Source: Apostichopus japonicus
Taxonomy: Eukaryota; Echinodermata; Holothuroidea; Aspidochirotida; Stichopodidae
Assembly: GCF_037975245.1 (NCBI RefSeq)
Contig: NC_092572.1
Location: 9,570,001 to 9,634,000, forward strand
Reading direction: 5' to 3'
Length of the DNA stretch: 64,000 nt
The notes under the pieces are model-generated. The model saw only the letters and a list, made by a program, of their open reading frames with translations. It had not been told where the DNA came from and ran no database searches. Below, one piece after another: positions 14,101 through 27,000 of this stretch; within the stretch, counting starts at the first letter, position 1; the number at the start of each line of letters is the position of its first letter. Position numbers and translations under genes: made by a program.

Positions 14101-15664
14101 ACAACATCTTCTATTCCACGGGATTCACTTTGATTACATTTTCCGAGGTAACTGCGAGCCACAAACCTGTCATAAACAGGTAGGTTCCGATCACTAAATG
14201 GAATGGTTGTAAAGTAGCCATTATAATGCTGCCTTGTACATCTACTTTAGATGGTCTGTTTAGGTTGTTTGTATGTATGTACGTCACATGCACTTACTAC
14301 ATATACACATCCGACAGTAACCAGAACTGGTCAGCATTGTCAAGTTTGAAAAATTTCCATGAGGTACAGTAACAATCTTTAGTTTACTGATGAAAACCAC
14401 AGTATTTTTAAGTATATAATTGTTATATATTTTCATATTTATAAATAATTTAAATTATGCAATAGCTTGAATATAATGAGGTTTCACATCGAGGGAAAAT
14501 AAATAATTAAATTAACTCTAGTTTACTCTTATATATTCATCACATATCATGAATAAATAACAGTACATAGAGCCTATATATATAGTGGTCAGACAGGTAC
14601 TATTAATACAATTAACATTTAATCCGACCAACCTGGTACTCTGAATAATGAAATGAAGTTTTGTTCCAAAACACTGGTTACATCAAATTTTCATTAAGTT
14701 GCTTTGAAACTCGACTGTGTGTTTAACACCCAAAGAACCAGATGCCTTAATTTACATGCATCTAATAATGGAGCAATACAACACTATCACCAACCACTAT
14801 GAGCCATACAGTAGGTTTTTCAGCCAACTAACAGTGTGTCTCTGCTCACACTATTATACACATCAGCAGTCTGCAATTGCCCCTCTAGCACCCTCCCTCT
14901 CCCCTCTCTCTCCTTATTTGTTGGTCAAATTGTATCATTACAATTTTAGTAGTATATGGATGCCTAATTTTGCAATGGTTTCATCTGTTTCCTATCTACA
15001 GGCTTGTCGATATTTGCTTGGAAAATTGACAATAGAATCCAGAGCGTTGGCACACAGGGCCACTCCGTACACATCCAACTTACTACCTTGACTCTTCACG
15101 ATAAGTTAAAAAAAAAACTGCATTTTCTGGAATGGTCCTGTGACCCAGCCCAGTCCTTTGCGACCCAAACATTCGGGTCACGACCAGCAAGTGGCAGACT
15201 TTCGATGTACGTACTTCTTTAGAAGCATATAATTAGCCTAACTAATACATGTATACAGTACCTGCAATATATACTGTCAAGGTTAATGTAGCTACCTTTC
15301 TATCTATACTTTGCAGTATACATAAATGACTCATCAGGTTGGTTTAAATCAGCTCAGAGCCTCAGACCATCTATGAATTCTTTAATTCATCTTTAAGAGC
15401 TCACCGTTTACTTCAAACTGCAAACACTTGCTTACTAAAATCAGAGCTCCCTCCCTGCTGCCTCTCCTTCCCTCCCCTCCCCATCAATGTTTTGACCTTA
15501 ATGACAAATCACCCAGATCTCTGATACCACTTTATTCACAGAATGGAACATATTGATTTATGCTAACTAATGATCTACATATGACCTTAATTCTCAGTTA
15601 TGGTACTTTCAAACGATATAACACACATAATATATTATCATTGATTTATCATTATCATTATCAA
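8169..15664. other. 7.5 kb mostly unremarkable noncoding DNA
   Basis: Contains the tentative MITE at 10509. A partial duplication of about 600-bp offset pairs CTCAACCTCTAGTG (11694) with CTCAACATCTAGTG (12298), and CTACACTGCAGTACAACA (12032) with its copy at 12246. Several 60-80-codon frames lack domains or splice context. Confidence 0.5.
10509..10825. mobile_element. Possible MITE, GGCCTGGAAAT inverted ends
   Basis: GGCCTGGAAAT at 10511-10521 recurs inverted at 10811-10821 (ATTTCCAGGCC), about 300 bp apart, the size of the other MITEs here. No clear flanking duplication could be matched, so the boundaries are approximate and the call is tentative. Confidence 0.4.
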
Positions 15665-15904
15665 GGAGTGTTAGCTCAGTGGTTAACGCCAGTGCCTTCA
15701 AATCATAAGGTCCCCAGTTCGAGTCACTCCAAGGTTAATGTATGTCGTCCAGTTACAGAGTTGTTGACAATTGACAATTCATAATCATGGACGTTAAATA
15801 TGAATGTAAGAGACTGACTTCGGTCAGCTTGAGGCTTTGATAAGCTAATGAGGCTTCCTCGCGCATTCCTGCTTGCAGGAGGATCTAAAATACATACAAA
15901 CATT
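15665..15904 (+). mobile_element. tRNA-derived SINE, copy 2 (full length)
   Basis: Same family as the 1328 element: GGAGTG/CACTCC head pairing, A box TTAGCTCAGTGG, B box AGTTCGAGTC (first G changed to A). Complete body including the terminal CCTGCTTGCAGGAGGATCT hairpin and an AAAATACATACAAA tail. It inserted beside a short ATC-rich simple repeat (15635-15664). Confidence 0.9.
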
Positions 15905-18818
15905 GATTGTTCAATTGCTATACCATTGCAATGCATACATACATACTTTACTAATGATTGACATTGATAATTTTCACTACAAATTTCTAAAAAGACTTTC
16001 AGGTCATTGGCTTCCTATACAGTATTAGGTCTTAATGCATGGAGTCATGTCACCTTGCATGTATGATATAGTAATATGCCTGGTAGGTAGGTTAGTAGCA
16101 GTATGCATGGAGTCCTTGCTCAAGGTTAGCTTTATTGTGACCAAGGTCTTCAGTAAGAGTTGCAGAACCAAAGAATGATATGGGTATATTAATCTCAGTT
16201 TTTCTTCATGGTTGCAGATTATAGTCATCACTCAAAGAGTTTAGCAGCTAATGCATAAAAGATCACCAAATATATGGGTATATTATCTGGTACTTATAAT
16301 ACATATATATGATATGTACAAAAAGTTGGAAGGCATATAAGTAGAAATGTTGGAAAAATTTGACTAGGGTTTGAAGCGAGGGACAGACACTATATACATG
16401 GTGTGCACCTTCCTTATTGAAGAATTTACATCTAAGTTTTGGGATGAGAATTGCGTCTTTCTGTACCCTATAAAATGACAGACGGACTGGATTATACCTA
16501 CCAATTGATCTTTAAACTCAAATTGAAATACGATCTTATCCCTCAAATGGAACAGCAGGAATAACCGATGACAAAATGCTGTCGTGCCCTTGCTGTTTGC
16601 CGAGGTGCCTCTAAAAATTATGCCTCTGAATAGTTTGCCGTCATGCCCTTTATGTTTTGCCGTCGGTGCCCTGAATATTGCGAGTAGTACACTAAAGTTA
16701 CATTATAGAGTGACTCAAAATCTCGGGATATTTTGTTTGATTCATCGTTCACAATGCAGTAGCTTGATTCGACAAGCGTTTCGGCGGACAATATCTATTA
16801 TACTTACAATACAAACAATTGAATTACATCAGTCGATTTAGGTTCTGTTTTTCAGCTATAAACTGGGCAGGATCGAATGTTAATATGAGAACCCCTTCAC
16901 AGCAATCGTAACCTCCACTTTGGAAATGATATAAGTCAACAATAAGTTGGAAAAAGAAGTGATGTATCATGTCATATGGCACATACCACGTAAGGAAAGG
17001 GTGATGAGCTCATATGTCTGTATGGTACTTTCAAGGTAATTAAACGTTGCTCTGAGCTGCGCTGTATACTGAATATCAACCATGTGAGCATTTAACATTT
17101 TCGCATAACCGATTCACTAAAATGACGGAAGAATTGCGTCGACTGTCATTGCCCTTCCTCAGATTTGCCGTCATGCCTATCCCATTTGCTGTGATGCCCT
17201 TCCCAACTGGAACCTACCAATGGCATTTTCTGTGCTCTTGTTGAGGCTTATGTCATCATGGTAATAAAAGGGAAATCTTTCATATTTTTTTTCCCGCCTT
17301 GTATTAAATCTGTCAACTCGGTAGCTTCAAAATATTCTATAGCTAATTGACAATTATAACTACTCCATTCATTTTTTTCTTCTTTTTGTGAAAAATATCA
17401 ATTTATAATGTAAAGGTAAAATCTGACTCTCCAAACTGTACCTTTTGCGATACGCAAATTGAAAGTATAGAACATCTGTTCTGGGAGTGTAGTGTGACAT
17501 CCTCTTTTACTTTAAACAGTAGTTGAGGCTATGCTATTAAATAAGCAATTCTTCTTCTACAAGCAGGATATCCTACTTGGTTTCGGTGTTGATGTAGCTA
17601 TTATGTTATGAATGAAGCATTTCATCTTTCAATATTATGTTTTCCTGTTGTAGAGGATTTTTCTACAAATTTAAGTTTACAATAAGTGTAAAAGAGTACA
17701 CGCAACATAGATATCCTAGTTCAAGTAAAGTTAACTTCATGCAGCTTGAACAAGCTTCCGGACATGCGATTCTCTTTTCCGTTAACCTCATTTGATCCAT
17801 TGTGCTGTTTTCTTAGAACAACTGTTATCCTGTTATGAGGTTTATACAATTTGAAGCATCTAGTACGAAAGTATGAAGTTTATTGTTCATATGATTCGAG
17901 AGTTATCAATAAATGGAGGCAAAAAAAGAAAAAAAAGAACGAGATAATATTGTGATATTAGGTCTAATCCTATATCCTTTCCACTAAAGAATAGAAAAAA
18001 ACCCTTGGGTTGACTAGTGGTGGGAGGGGGCGGGGTTGGTTGGAGTGGTACAAAAGTTACAATCTGTCATGCTGGTCAGCCAGAACAGTAGGTAAATATC
18101 GTCATGAACAATTATTTAGTTTGACCATTGTTTGAAAGAAATATTTTATGATGGTACTCCCTAATAGGTCAAGTACGTGCAGAATAGCCATGATTGATGC
18201 AAAGAGAATTTATTCTCTGTTTATATGTATATCAAAATATGAGCTACCTTGACACCTGGAGACAAAAAGTGTAAAAAATACAGTCTTGCTCTGCTTAGTA
18301 CAGTTTAGTATCAAGAAAATTGTGAATGTCGCTGGCCTGATTCTGGTCACTCCTAACCTTATTTGACCAGCTGTCACTTACTTTTAACAACCATTCTTAT
18401 CATATAAACTGTACTTGGTTGTATGTGATTCCCTGCACACAAGGCTCTTTACACAATATTACATAATATACCACATCTTTTGAGAATATAATAATCCACT
18501 TTACATAACTTTAAATACTCAATTAATCCATCTTTTTTTTTTCCCAAATAGAACCACTTAAGTGTCTACTGTAGCTGTCATGAACAGATATCAATTTTCC
18601 ACTTTAGAGTCACAATTCCTAAATCAATCATTTTCATGTTTTCAATTTTTTTTCACTAATTCCATTTTATTGCGTCCCTCGACAAACACGGTGAAACAGC
18701 TACGATTAGAGACTCAATAATGGAATTTTACACCCTGCATCTAGTAATAAAGGCTACAGTGTTAATATCCCTCCAACACAACAAGTAACATCTCGTAACC
18801 TTCAACGCATCGCAAAGA
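15905..18818. other. Noncoding DNA with a degenerate GCCGTCATGCCC repeat
   Basis: Besides the LINE tail, two clusters of a degenerate phrase (TTTGCCGTCATGCCCTT and variants) lie at 16575-16672 and 17125-17212, about 450 bp apart, possibly the two ends of an unidentified dispersed element. The 85-codon frame at 16584 merely reads through the first cluster. Confidence 0.4.
17391..17705 (+). mobile_element. Decayed 3' end of an L1/Tx1-like LINE (ORF2 C-terminus)
   Basis: Translation from 17424 gives SDSPNCTFCDTQIESIEHLF followed by WEC: a CX2C-X8-H-X4-C zinc-knuckle (Cys codons 17437 and 17446, His 17473, Cys 17488) with the HLFW.C signature of the C-terminus of L1/Tx1-type LINE ORF2 proteins. 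It breaks at TGA 17524. After a frame change, Q-FFFYKQDILLGFG at about 17550-17590 and a further KHFIF-like piece at about 17618 continue the same kind of sequence, each interrupted by stops. The reverse transcriptase itself is absent, so this is a truncated, frameshifted relic. Confidence 0.72.
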
Positions 18819-18890
18819 CCTAAAGGCACTATATCTCAAGGCACAAAAGGCACTACATCTCAAGGCCCTAAAGGCACTATATTTGAGGGC
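18819..18890. repeat. 24-bp repeat x3
   Basis: Three exact-length 24-bp units, core AAAGGCACTATATCTCAAGG, ending at a GC-rich hairpin (GCAGTGCTTCTGCACTG, 18902-18918). The 8-residue repeat read on the minus strand reflects the period only. Confidence 0.88.
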
Positions 18891-20580
18891 TCCTCTGGAA
18901 AGCAGTGCTTCTGCACTGAGCAGGACTACCCTCATTAAAGATGACAAAAATACTAAAAAAAAATTAATAAAATATCACACAAATAAAGACCCTGCAGCAT
19001 TATGTTATTTTGTCATAAACATCGAGATTTGTTCTATTCCTTTACGATAACTCCCTCAATTCAGTTTACGCTGACAGTTGTGTGATCATGGTTTATTCAA
19101 TTTGAATTTCTACCCATCGCAATAAACCTCTAGAGCAGGTCTCAAATTACTGCAAATGTTTTCAAACTTTTACCATTTCTTCTTTTCCTACAAGACAGTC
19201 TATCTGCTGAATGTGCATCTCTCTTGCCTTCTCTCTTTCTTCCTTTTTTCTTCTTTTTTGTAGATTTTATTGTTAATCAGCAACAGGGATTTAGAATAAA
19301 GCTCCCAGTAGTGCACCCTAAAGGTAATAAATGCGGTATTCCGCACGCAGAGTGTTTTTTTTAGGCGCCCAACGACAAGAGGGAGATAAAAATAAACAAG
19401 TATTTGGTGTAATGGAAGGATCAATATATCCTGACTATGCATATTAATAGAATGAAAACTAATTCCTACAATCACAGTGCTAATAGATTATCTTGCTTTA
19501 CCATGGAAACAGGAATATATTCTGAAGCTTAAGTTTTCTTTACTTATGGCAGGTATTAATATAAGGGTAGCATGCATGGGTAGAATAATGCATTAATAAA
19601 ATGGGTTAAAAGGGGACTTTATCCATAGAAATTTAACTCACAAATTTTGTCTTCATTCCTTTGTAACTGAAGACTAAACAAGGCAGTGGTTTATGAAGAG
19701 GATATGGGAAGGGACAAAGAGGGGGGGGGAGGGAGGTGGAAGACCTCCAGGTGGTATATTCAGAACAGAGCTTATATTAATCTTCAGTTTCTTTCAGTTA
19801 CAAAAGCAATTACAACTAAATAGTAACATCAATTCATCTCCATCTGAAATGAATCTTGATCTAAGAAGACTAAAAATTGGTTGTTTGATCTTCCAAGGAG
19901 CTGCATTAAAAAAGATATCACAATTTTTATAAAGATAAAATTGTATTCAATTTTGTTTTACAAATAACGAGACCAAATTAATCTAGTCGATACTGTAATT
20001 CAAAATATACAACACACCCAAACTTTTGTTGATGTAATTGTCTCTTCACAACGTGCACCACTCAGAGAAAGAGAAATCATACCAGCGAATATGAGGGTGG
20101 AAATATTCTTTGGAGAATCCTATGACAATGGTAGTAGACCCTGCAGCAAGTATGACTAAGAATATTGACAATTTGATTTTACTGGAAGTCTGAAAGGATT
20201 AAATATTGCTGGTTGTCTCTCATACAGTATGTTCAGAAAATTCCACTTTTCTGACAACATTTTCACTCACATTGCTAATGTATATATACTTAGTGCAATG
20301 CTCAGGCATGGGTGTACATGTCCTTAACCCCCCCCCCCCCCATATTTATTTAGTTGTTTGTTCGAAATTTCTAGCTCAATAAAGCAAAGGTAAGGTTGTA
20401 TACAAACAGAAAAATGGAATACAAATGGAGGGGAAAAAAGATGGGTTGATTGCATTATTTGATATCTAAGCCTCCCCTTAGACCCCCTCCCCCAGGATGG
20501 TGATCCACCTGCATTGATGTGCCCACTTCCCAGGTCCGTTACTATGGCTACAGATCTGACAATGCTAACCTATACACTAT

Positions 20581-20680
20581 ATGTATGTATGTTTGTATTT
20601 TAGATCCTCCTGCAAGCCTCATTGGCTTATCAAAGCTGCAAGCTGACCGAATGTGAGTCTCTTACATTCATATTTAATTT
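20581..20680 (-). mobile_element. tRNA-derived SINE, 3' fragment
   Basis: The reverse strand matches only the 3' body of the SINE family: AATATGAATGTAAGAGACT, GGTCAGCTTGCAGCTTTG, TAAGCCAATGAGGCTTGCAG and GAGGATCTAAAATACAAAC. The tRNA head is missing and about 15 bp are deleted between GAGGCT and TGCAGG. It is the only minus-oriented copy in the window. Confidence 0.8.
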
Positions 20681-21159
20681 CTTTTTATTTATATGATGTA
20701 GCTAATCTTCTTGTAAATGAGCATGTAAAAATGACTGGAAAATTATTTATTTTAAGCAAATTTGAAAAGCCCAAAGAAACTTTTGGGATAGAATGAGGAT
20801 CCAATCAGGGAAGTTAGTGTTACAATAATACTTGATTTATAATTAAAGTAAACAAAAATTAAATTATTAAAGTATTCTTAACTGTCAAAAGTAGCAAAGT
20901 ACCTCAAGAATGCCTTGAAAAAACAGGATGAGTCCTGTAAAAGGACCAGATGAGACATTTAATAAAGAAACCTAACTTTCGAAATTATTTTTCAGTTTCA
21001 TTTACAAAGTTAATTACAATGATGTAAAAGGAAAAATATTTATCATTATATATCTTCCTTTTGCGGTAGGTTGTCCTTTATCCTTCATTAATTTTGATAT
21101 TTTAATCTCTTTTATACTACTTGGTTGTATTATAATGCCTCAATCTTTGATTCTTCATC

Positions 21160-21800
21160 AAGATTAAAATGAGATTGTCAGACTTATATAGTGTCTTTAA
21201 GAAGAGCATATATGTCACCGTGAATTATCGTGGCAGTAATCAGTTCCGTGCATCTCCTGCTCAATGCATCTTCGGCTCCCTGCATCTCCTGCGCTATCCT
21301 CCACCACGTTCCTATAACGTGAGTTCACTTCTTACACACCTGGATGGGTTTCCTGTTTACTTCCAGATTAATTGACGTATTCAAGTAAATCCTCTTTTTC
21401 GTTTTGGCTTTTATCACTAGGAGTTTATTTTCACCACACACTTCATTTTTCACCCGACTGAATCCCGTTTCCTTCTCGCCGGACAGAATTCCAGAGCGGA
21501 GAAGAAGCTCTAGGTTGTTGACTCCACACACTGTTGTCATCTTCGCAGCAATCTTCGACTCAGACATGAAAACAAGTTGTCAGGCGGAGAGTGACATTAA
21601 TGAACGGTGACTTTCTTTCTACGGATGACATTACTGAGTCAAACGAAAATCGTAAACAGTAACCGGGAGAAAGATGAGAGAAAAAAGCTCTCGATTGGCA
21701 CAGATTGGTTTCTTCGTTTTACATTGGACTAATAAAGTATCTTGTCTCTGGCGAGAGGGTAATCGAAACCAATTTCTCACCTTTTCCAAGCACTTTAATC
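21160..21800. other. Higher-complexity, CpG-containing island (candidate regulatory DNA)
   Basis: Unlike its AT-rich neighbours, this stretch is non-repetitive with frequent CG dinucleotides. Near the right end are inverted ATTGGTTTC (21703) and GAAACCAAT (21765), i.e. CCAAT boxes facing each other, and TGACATTACTGAGTCA near 21626. Short open frames on both strands overlap without splice logic. It could be an enhancer, a promoter or an unrecognised exon. Confidence 0.25.
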
Positions 21801-22499
21801 AACCACACTCAGGTTAAAAGCAGGACAAACTTATAAAGTAAGTCGTACAATATATGGTATAGAACTGGCTAAGTACTTTAAATTATGATAGATGAGGTTT
21901 TCAGGGGATTAATTTTCAAACTTATGGGCTTAGAGTGTGAGCTTGTACGTACAGTATCTCCGTCGAACCAATTTGCATTTTTCTTGAGTCTTTGAACCAG
22001 GAGTGTGTTTGTAACTATCATGTTTGATGTAATTGTGACCTACCTTTCTTTGACATTATGACATTTTGCCAATTCAAATGACATGTATGTCATCAGTGTG
22101 CGTGTATGTATGTATGTATGAACATTAGTGAGATGTTGATAAAACTGTCATATACCAGGTGTGGATCCAGAATTTTGAAATGGAGGGGGTGTTGTCTGAG
22201 GTCGTTGAAGTCTATTTATATGTAGGGATGGGGTATTGAGGTCCTCCCCCCCCCCCTCCACAGAATTGATTACTTTATTGTATATATTACACCTTCTGAT
22301 ATTATTCCAACAAAAACACAGCTCAATTTGGGAGAATGTATATTAACTTATTTGCAAAGGGATTAAATACTGTACAATCCCAGGTAGTTTGGCTATTGGT
22401 AAAGGATGACCTAGCTACCGTAGATAGCCTGTATGTTTGGTCATAGAGCGGTAAGTCTATAAGACCTTGCCAACTCTAGTTACATTCAGTACACATCAA

Positions 22500-24010
22500 A
22501 TTCCTTTCTTATTTAAGCTTCAAGTTTTTCTCATCCCCTTAATTGACCTGAGAAGCTTGAGACAGACCAGAGGACTTAAGTCAATGCTGCCTTTCCACAT
22601 ATGACTGAAAGTGTACAATGTTTAAAACAACACCCCATCTGGTCATAGATAGAGAGATACCAGAAATGCTATGACAACTAAATTCTGAATGGCTACTGCT
22701 AGGTCCATATCAGCCAATATATGGAATATTGGTACCAACTTACTGATAAAATGGCCCCCTGCTCTACAGTATAGGTACCCTGTGTGTACCGACTATACTT
22801 TTGACCATTGTATCTTTCTACATACTATGAGAGTGTACATACAGTGTTAGATGCATGCATTCCACATCAATCATGTCTTGTAAACATCAATTTTTTTTCT
22901 CATCGGACTCTTAATTGACTTGAGAAGCTTGAGACAGACCAGAGAATTTTAGACGATGACGCCTTTTCAAATATGACTGAAAGTGTACAATGTTTAAAAC
23001 AACACCCGATCTGGTCATAGATAGAGAGACCAGAAATGCTATGGCAACTAATTTCTAAATGGCTATTGCTAGGCCCATTCAGCCAATATGTGGAATATTG
23101 GTACAAACTTACTGATAAAATGACAACCTGCTCTACAGTAGGTACCCCTGTGTGTACACTATACTGTTGACCATTGAATCTTATTACATACTATGAGAGT
23201 GTACATACAGTGTTAGATGCATGCATTCCACATCAATCATGTCTTGTAAACATCAATTTTTTTTCTCATCAGACTCTTAATTGACTTGAGAAGCTTGAGA
23301 CAGACCAGAGGGCTTTAGACATTGACACCTATTCACTTATGATTGAAAGTGAACAATGTTTAAAACAACACCCCATGTGGCCATAGATAGAGAGATACCA
23401 GAAATGCTATGACAACTAAATTCTAAATGGCTATTGCTAGGTCCATTGAGCCAGTATATTTTTTGCTGATAAATAATGCACCCTCTCCCAACCTCCCTAA
23501 TGCAGGTGCCAGGATGTAACTAACTGTTTGGTTGAATCTAATTATCCTACATTTAAAAGAGTGTACACTTTTAGATATATGTACATATCAATCATACCAA
23601 AGGGATTTTTTCCCCCCTTCATCAAGTTCTATATTGACTTGAGATTTTGAAAGTGACCAGAGGACTAGAGAGGACACTTACAAGAACACCCATCTGCTCA
23701 AGTATATGAGAGACCAGAAATGCAATGGCCGATAAATTCGAAATAGCTTTAGCTTTAATAATACCTACACCTACATCTATAAATGCCAATATGGTTAATG
23801 GCATTATATATTGAATCATAAATCATATCCAGCTTGCTACAAGGATGTTTCATTTAAGACATGTTTCTTCATCTGCTTAATTGCCTTATTCATGCAGAGT
23901 TTGACAAAGACCAGAAAAATGTGCTTTTTTCAAAAGTGGCAATAACGTTTGAAACAATAACACCCATCTGCTTATCAATATGAGAGACCGAAAATGCTAA
24001 GGCCGGTAAA
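22500..24010. repeat. Tandem ~360-bp repeat series with decaying copies
   Basis: Anchored on AGCTTGAGACAGACCAGAG at 22554 and equivalents near 22926 and 23292: copies A, B and C are about 370 and 366 bp apart and look highly similar (AAAGTGTACAATGTTTAAAAC, ACCAGAAATGCTATG, GTGTACATACAGTGTTAGAT). A fourth copy near 23653 and a fifth near 23906 keep only short matches (GACCAGAAATGC, CACCCATCTGCT). Weak echoes continue to about 24660. Minus-strand open frames here show no recognisable domain. Confidence 0.85.
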
Positions 24011-27000
24011 TATGCTATTACTGATTTCTTGCTAGTTACATATCAATATCTGGTAATTAGTATTTAACTTCCCTTATCGCTGATAAGTCAGTAAGTTCAT
24101 GCGTATAGTTTTGTGTTAATTTATCAGATAAATCTGGCTGAGACAAAATGCTATGCAAAGTGGAAAAATTGCTGTAAAATATTGCACAGATGTTATGCCA
24201 TGTTGGTGCACAGTATAACCTTGGTAAACAGAGACAACATACAGTGCTTTCAAAACTGGCTGCTACACAAGCGTTTGAACACTAAATTATGAATCTTGAT
24301 GCTGTACTATTAATATTAAGCCTTGTATTTTCCATTGCTATTTGATGTGTAGTGATTCAATACATCCATCCCAGATGAACCCAGCTGTGTTTAGTATTCT
24401 CATCCTCTTAATTTAAAGATTGACCTCTGAGAACTTCAGAAATTGCGTTTTACAGAATAATTGAAAATGCATATCCTTATGACATCCATGTCTGTGCTCA
24501 TTATGAGTGATAGCCACTATCATAGAGTTTGCTAAAAATATACATATTGGCCAAAATCTATTCCAAATGTGGTAGAATTTTCTCATTACTTAGAAAATCA
24601 GAAATGACGCAACCCATTGCAAGATCATCTCCAACCTGGCTTCATCCAGCTTGAGAAAGACTAGAAAAATCCACCTGTGGGACAGTTTAGCAGTCGTGGC
24701 AAATTTTTATACTGAACTTAATACTTTTAATCATGCATCCATATTCCTTAATTAAGAACAAATTTATTCAACGTAGCCGCAGAAAGAAATAAAAATGAAA
24801 TACACGTAATCAAGACAATTTTGATTTGTGAAACATGCCTTAAGGTGTTAATTTATCACAGAGTCAACTGTCAATCAAAATATAAAATAAAAATAAAAAA
24901 AATACGAGGGATCAAAATGACTCAAATGGATTTTAAAAGTACTTTCTAAAGTGAAAACTGTTTAAAATAATATTGCAAACTTAGCTAATTATCCTACAGT
25001 TTACAAATTCAATGCTGGTTTGATACTCAATTATTCTTTATTCTGCTTACTGTATCTCTGGTTATCTTCCTATTAAAGTATTTTATCAGACATGAAGTCA
25101 TCAGCAAATAAATTAATTTACTAATAATCAAATTATACACTTGCCTTGTGCTCCCAAAAAGTTGACTAAAACTCATTCTTTCATCTGTTTGAAATTCATA
25201 ATAATTTTTTCCTTTTCTTGGCTTCAATTCTTCCATTGTTTTTTATATTGTTTATTTTAGAGCCAAACAGAGATTAGCAAATACAGAACAGCAGAACATT
25301 AATATGTTCCTCACAAAACTATGTCAATATCATGAAATGGCTCCTTACAATCAATTAATCGTCTAAGTCTCCAATGAAAACTTCTTGGTCCATGGGGACG
25401 CAATGCATGACTGTAAATGGCAGAAGTATTGCCTATGTGCTGCCTCCCGATTACCTTGGATAGATCATTCCGTGAGGATTGTATCTGGTTACTACCGAAA
25501 GGGACAATTAATTGGTCACAAGTCGGCATCATTCTGGATGCAATTAATCTTTTTTTTTCTTTTCCTATATTGAATTGAGAATCCAACTTAATTACATGCT
25601 ACAGTAATTTGCAATACGATCCTTTCAATGTACAGTAAGGGGCATTGATCTATGCCGCTCTGCTGAACGATTTTCTCGGTAATAACGCAAGCTTTTAGCC
25701 CACGTACACAGCAGAGTAAACAGATAATTACGGCGGGCGGTTTCACCTTTCCGTTTGCGGTATATTTGAGTTACGGGGCAACGTGCCACCTCCGGTAACC
25801 TCTATGTCATCCTCACTGTCGTGTCTCACTGAAAAAATCTAAGTTTGATGAGCAAAAGATGTAATTACAGTCATGAGCTCGGAGCTATGATGGAAATGAG
25901 TGTATATGAGTGTGTCAATACCAATGGTTTCATATCACAGTGCTAAAAGTACAAAACTATATAGTCCCCTTCCCATCAACGAATGGTCTCTTCAAACCCC
26001 CTTACATCCCCACCATCTCCCACCCCCCTCACAACTGCCCACTGTAGTGTACAATTACTTGCTGAAAGCCATTCATCTAGCCTCACTTGATCCTTTCAAA
26101 TTACAGAATAATCCAATGGCATTGGATGTTAAGAATAAATGAAACGCAAGTAACAATCTTCCTTTATACAAATAACTTCTCAGACATTTAACTCTGAAAT
26201 TGAGTCTAACATTCCCAATTTCGAAGTAAACATTAATTTTCCGATCAAGGCAGTTGTTCTCTTTGTATTGGAACCAAACTCAAATCGAGCTTCGGGAAGA
26301 CCTTTGAAGGAGAAGAGTAAATCAACAGCCAGTTTTATCCCTCCAACCACCCTGAGACAGCCCCTTTCTTCTCCATCTTCAAAATCCATCTCAATCAAAT
26401 GGGGGAGATTTTTGATGGACGACTTATTTACCAAAAAAATTCTGCTTTTTCACTTCCGAACAGAGTCAGGGATTTTGACCGCAAATCTTCCATGTTTGTA
26501 AATGGTTCACATAGGAGATGGAAAATGAGACAGTCGTGGGAATATTATATAGGATGTGATGATGTGGTGAATGGATAGTGAGGATCTGGTAACGCAACAC
26601 ATACGTATATATATATACTAGGCTACAACAGAATAGCACGATTGAGGAAGCTGCAGGTTGTATACTCTGATTATGTATCTAGTTGTGTTGGCAAAAATTT
26701 AAGAAAAAGAAAACTAAGGAATAATTAATATACGAATATTCCTGATACATATCAGGGAACATCTGTTATTTAGCAACAAGATCAAGAAAAGAAAAGTTAA
26801 GTCGTGCAACAAATTTGCATACAACATATTAGGTACTTATTACTCAGGGGCAAACTGGAGGAGTGTGAGTTGGGAATTTAAGCATACAACTGGCCTATAC
26901 ACATGTACCCAATAGGCCTTTGACACTGTATATTACAAAGTGCTAATATTTATTGATGACATTTTTGTAAATCTCACAATTATTATTTATCTGTGATTAA

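Larger units (their letters stand above)
18891..22499. other. Noncoding DNA outside listed features
   Basis: Poly-C tract at 20328-20341 and G/C runs at 22185 and 22244, with CAGGTGTGGATCCAG (22158) resembling a fragment of another G/C-run MITE. No supported exon. Confidence 0.45.

Noticed and set aside
18762-18947. Minus-strand frame with an 8-residue repeat (AFRALRCS-like)
   Set aside because: Reflects the 24-bp repeat; no further support.
25088-25105. FADD-like reverse transcriptase motif on the minus strand
   Set aside because: TTTGCTGATGAC reads Phe-Ala-Asp-Asp but is bounded by stops a few codons away on both sides; chance.
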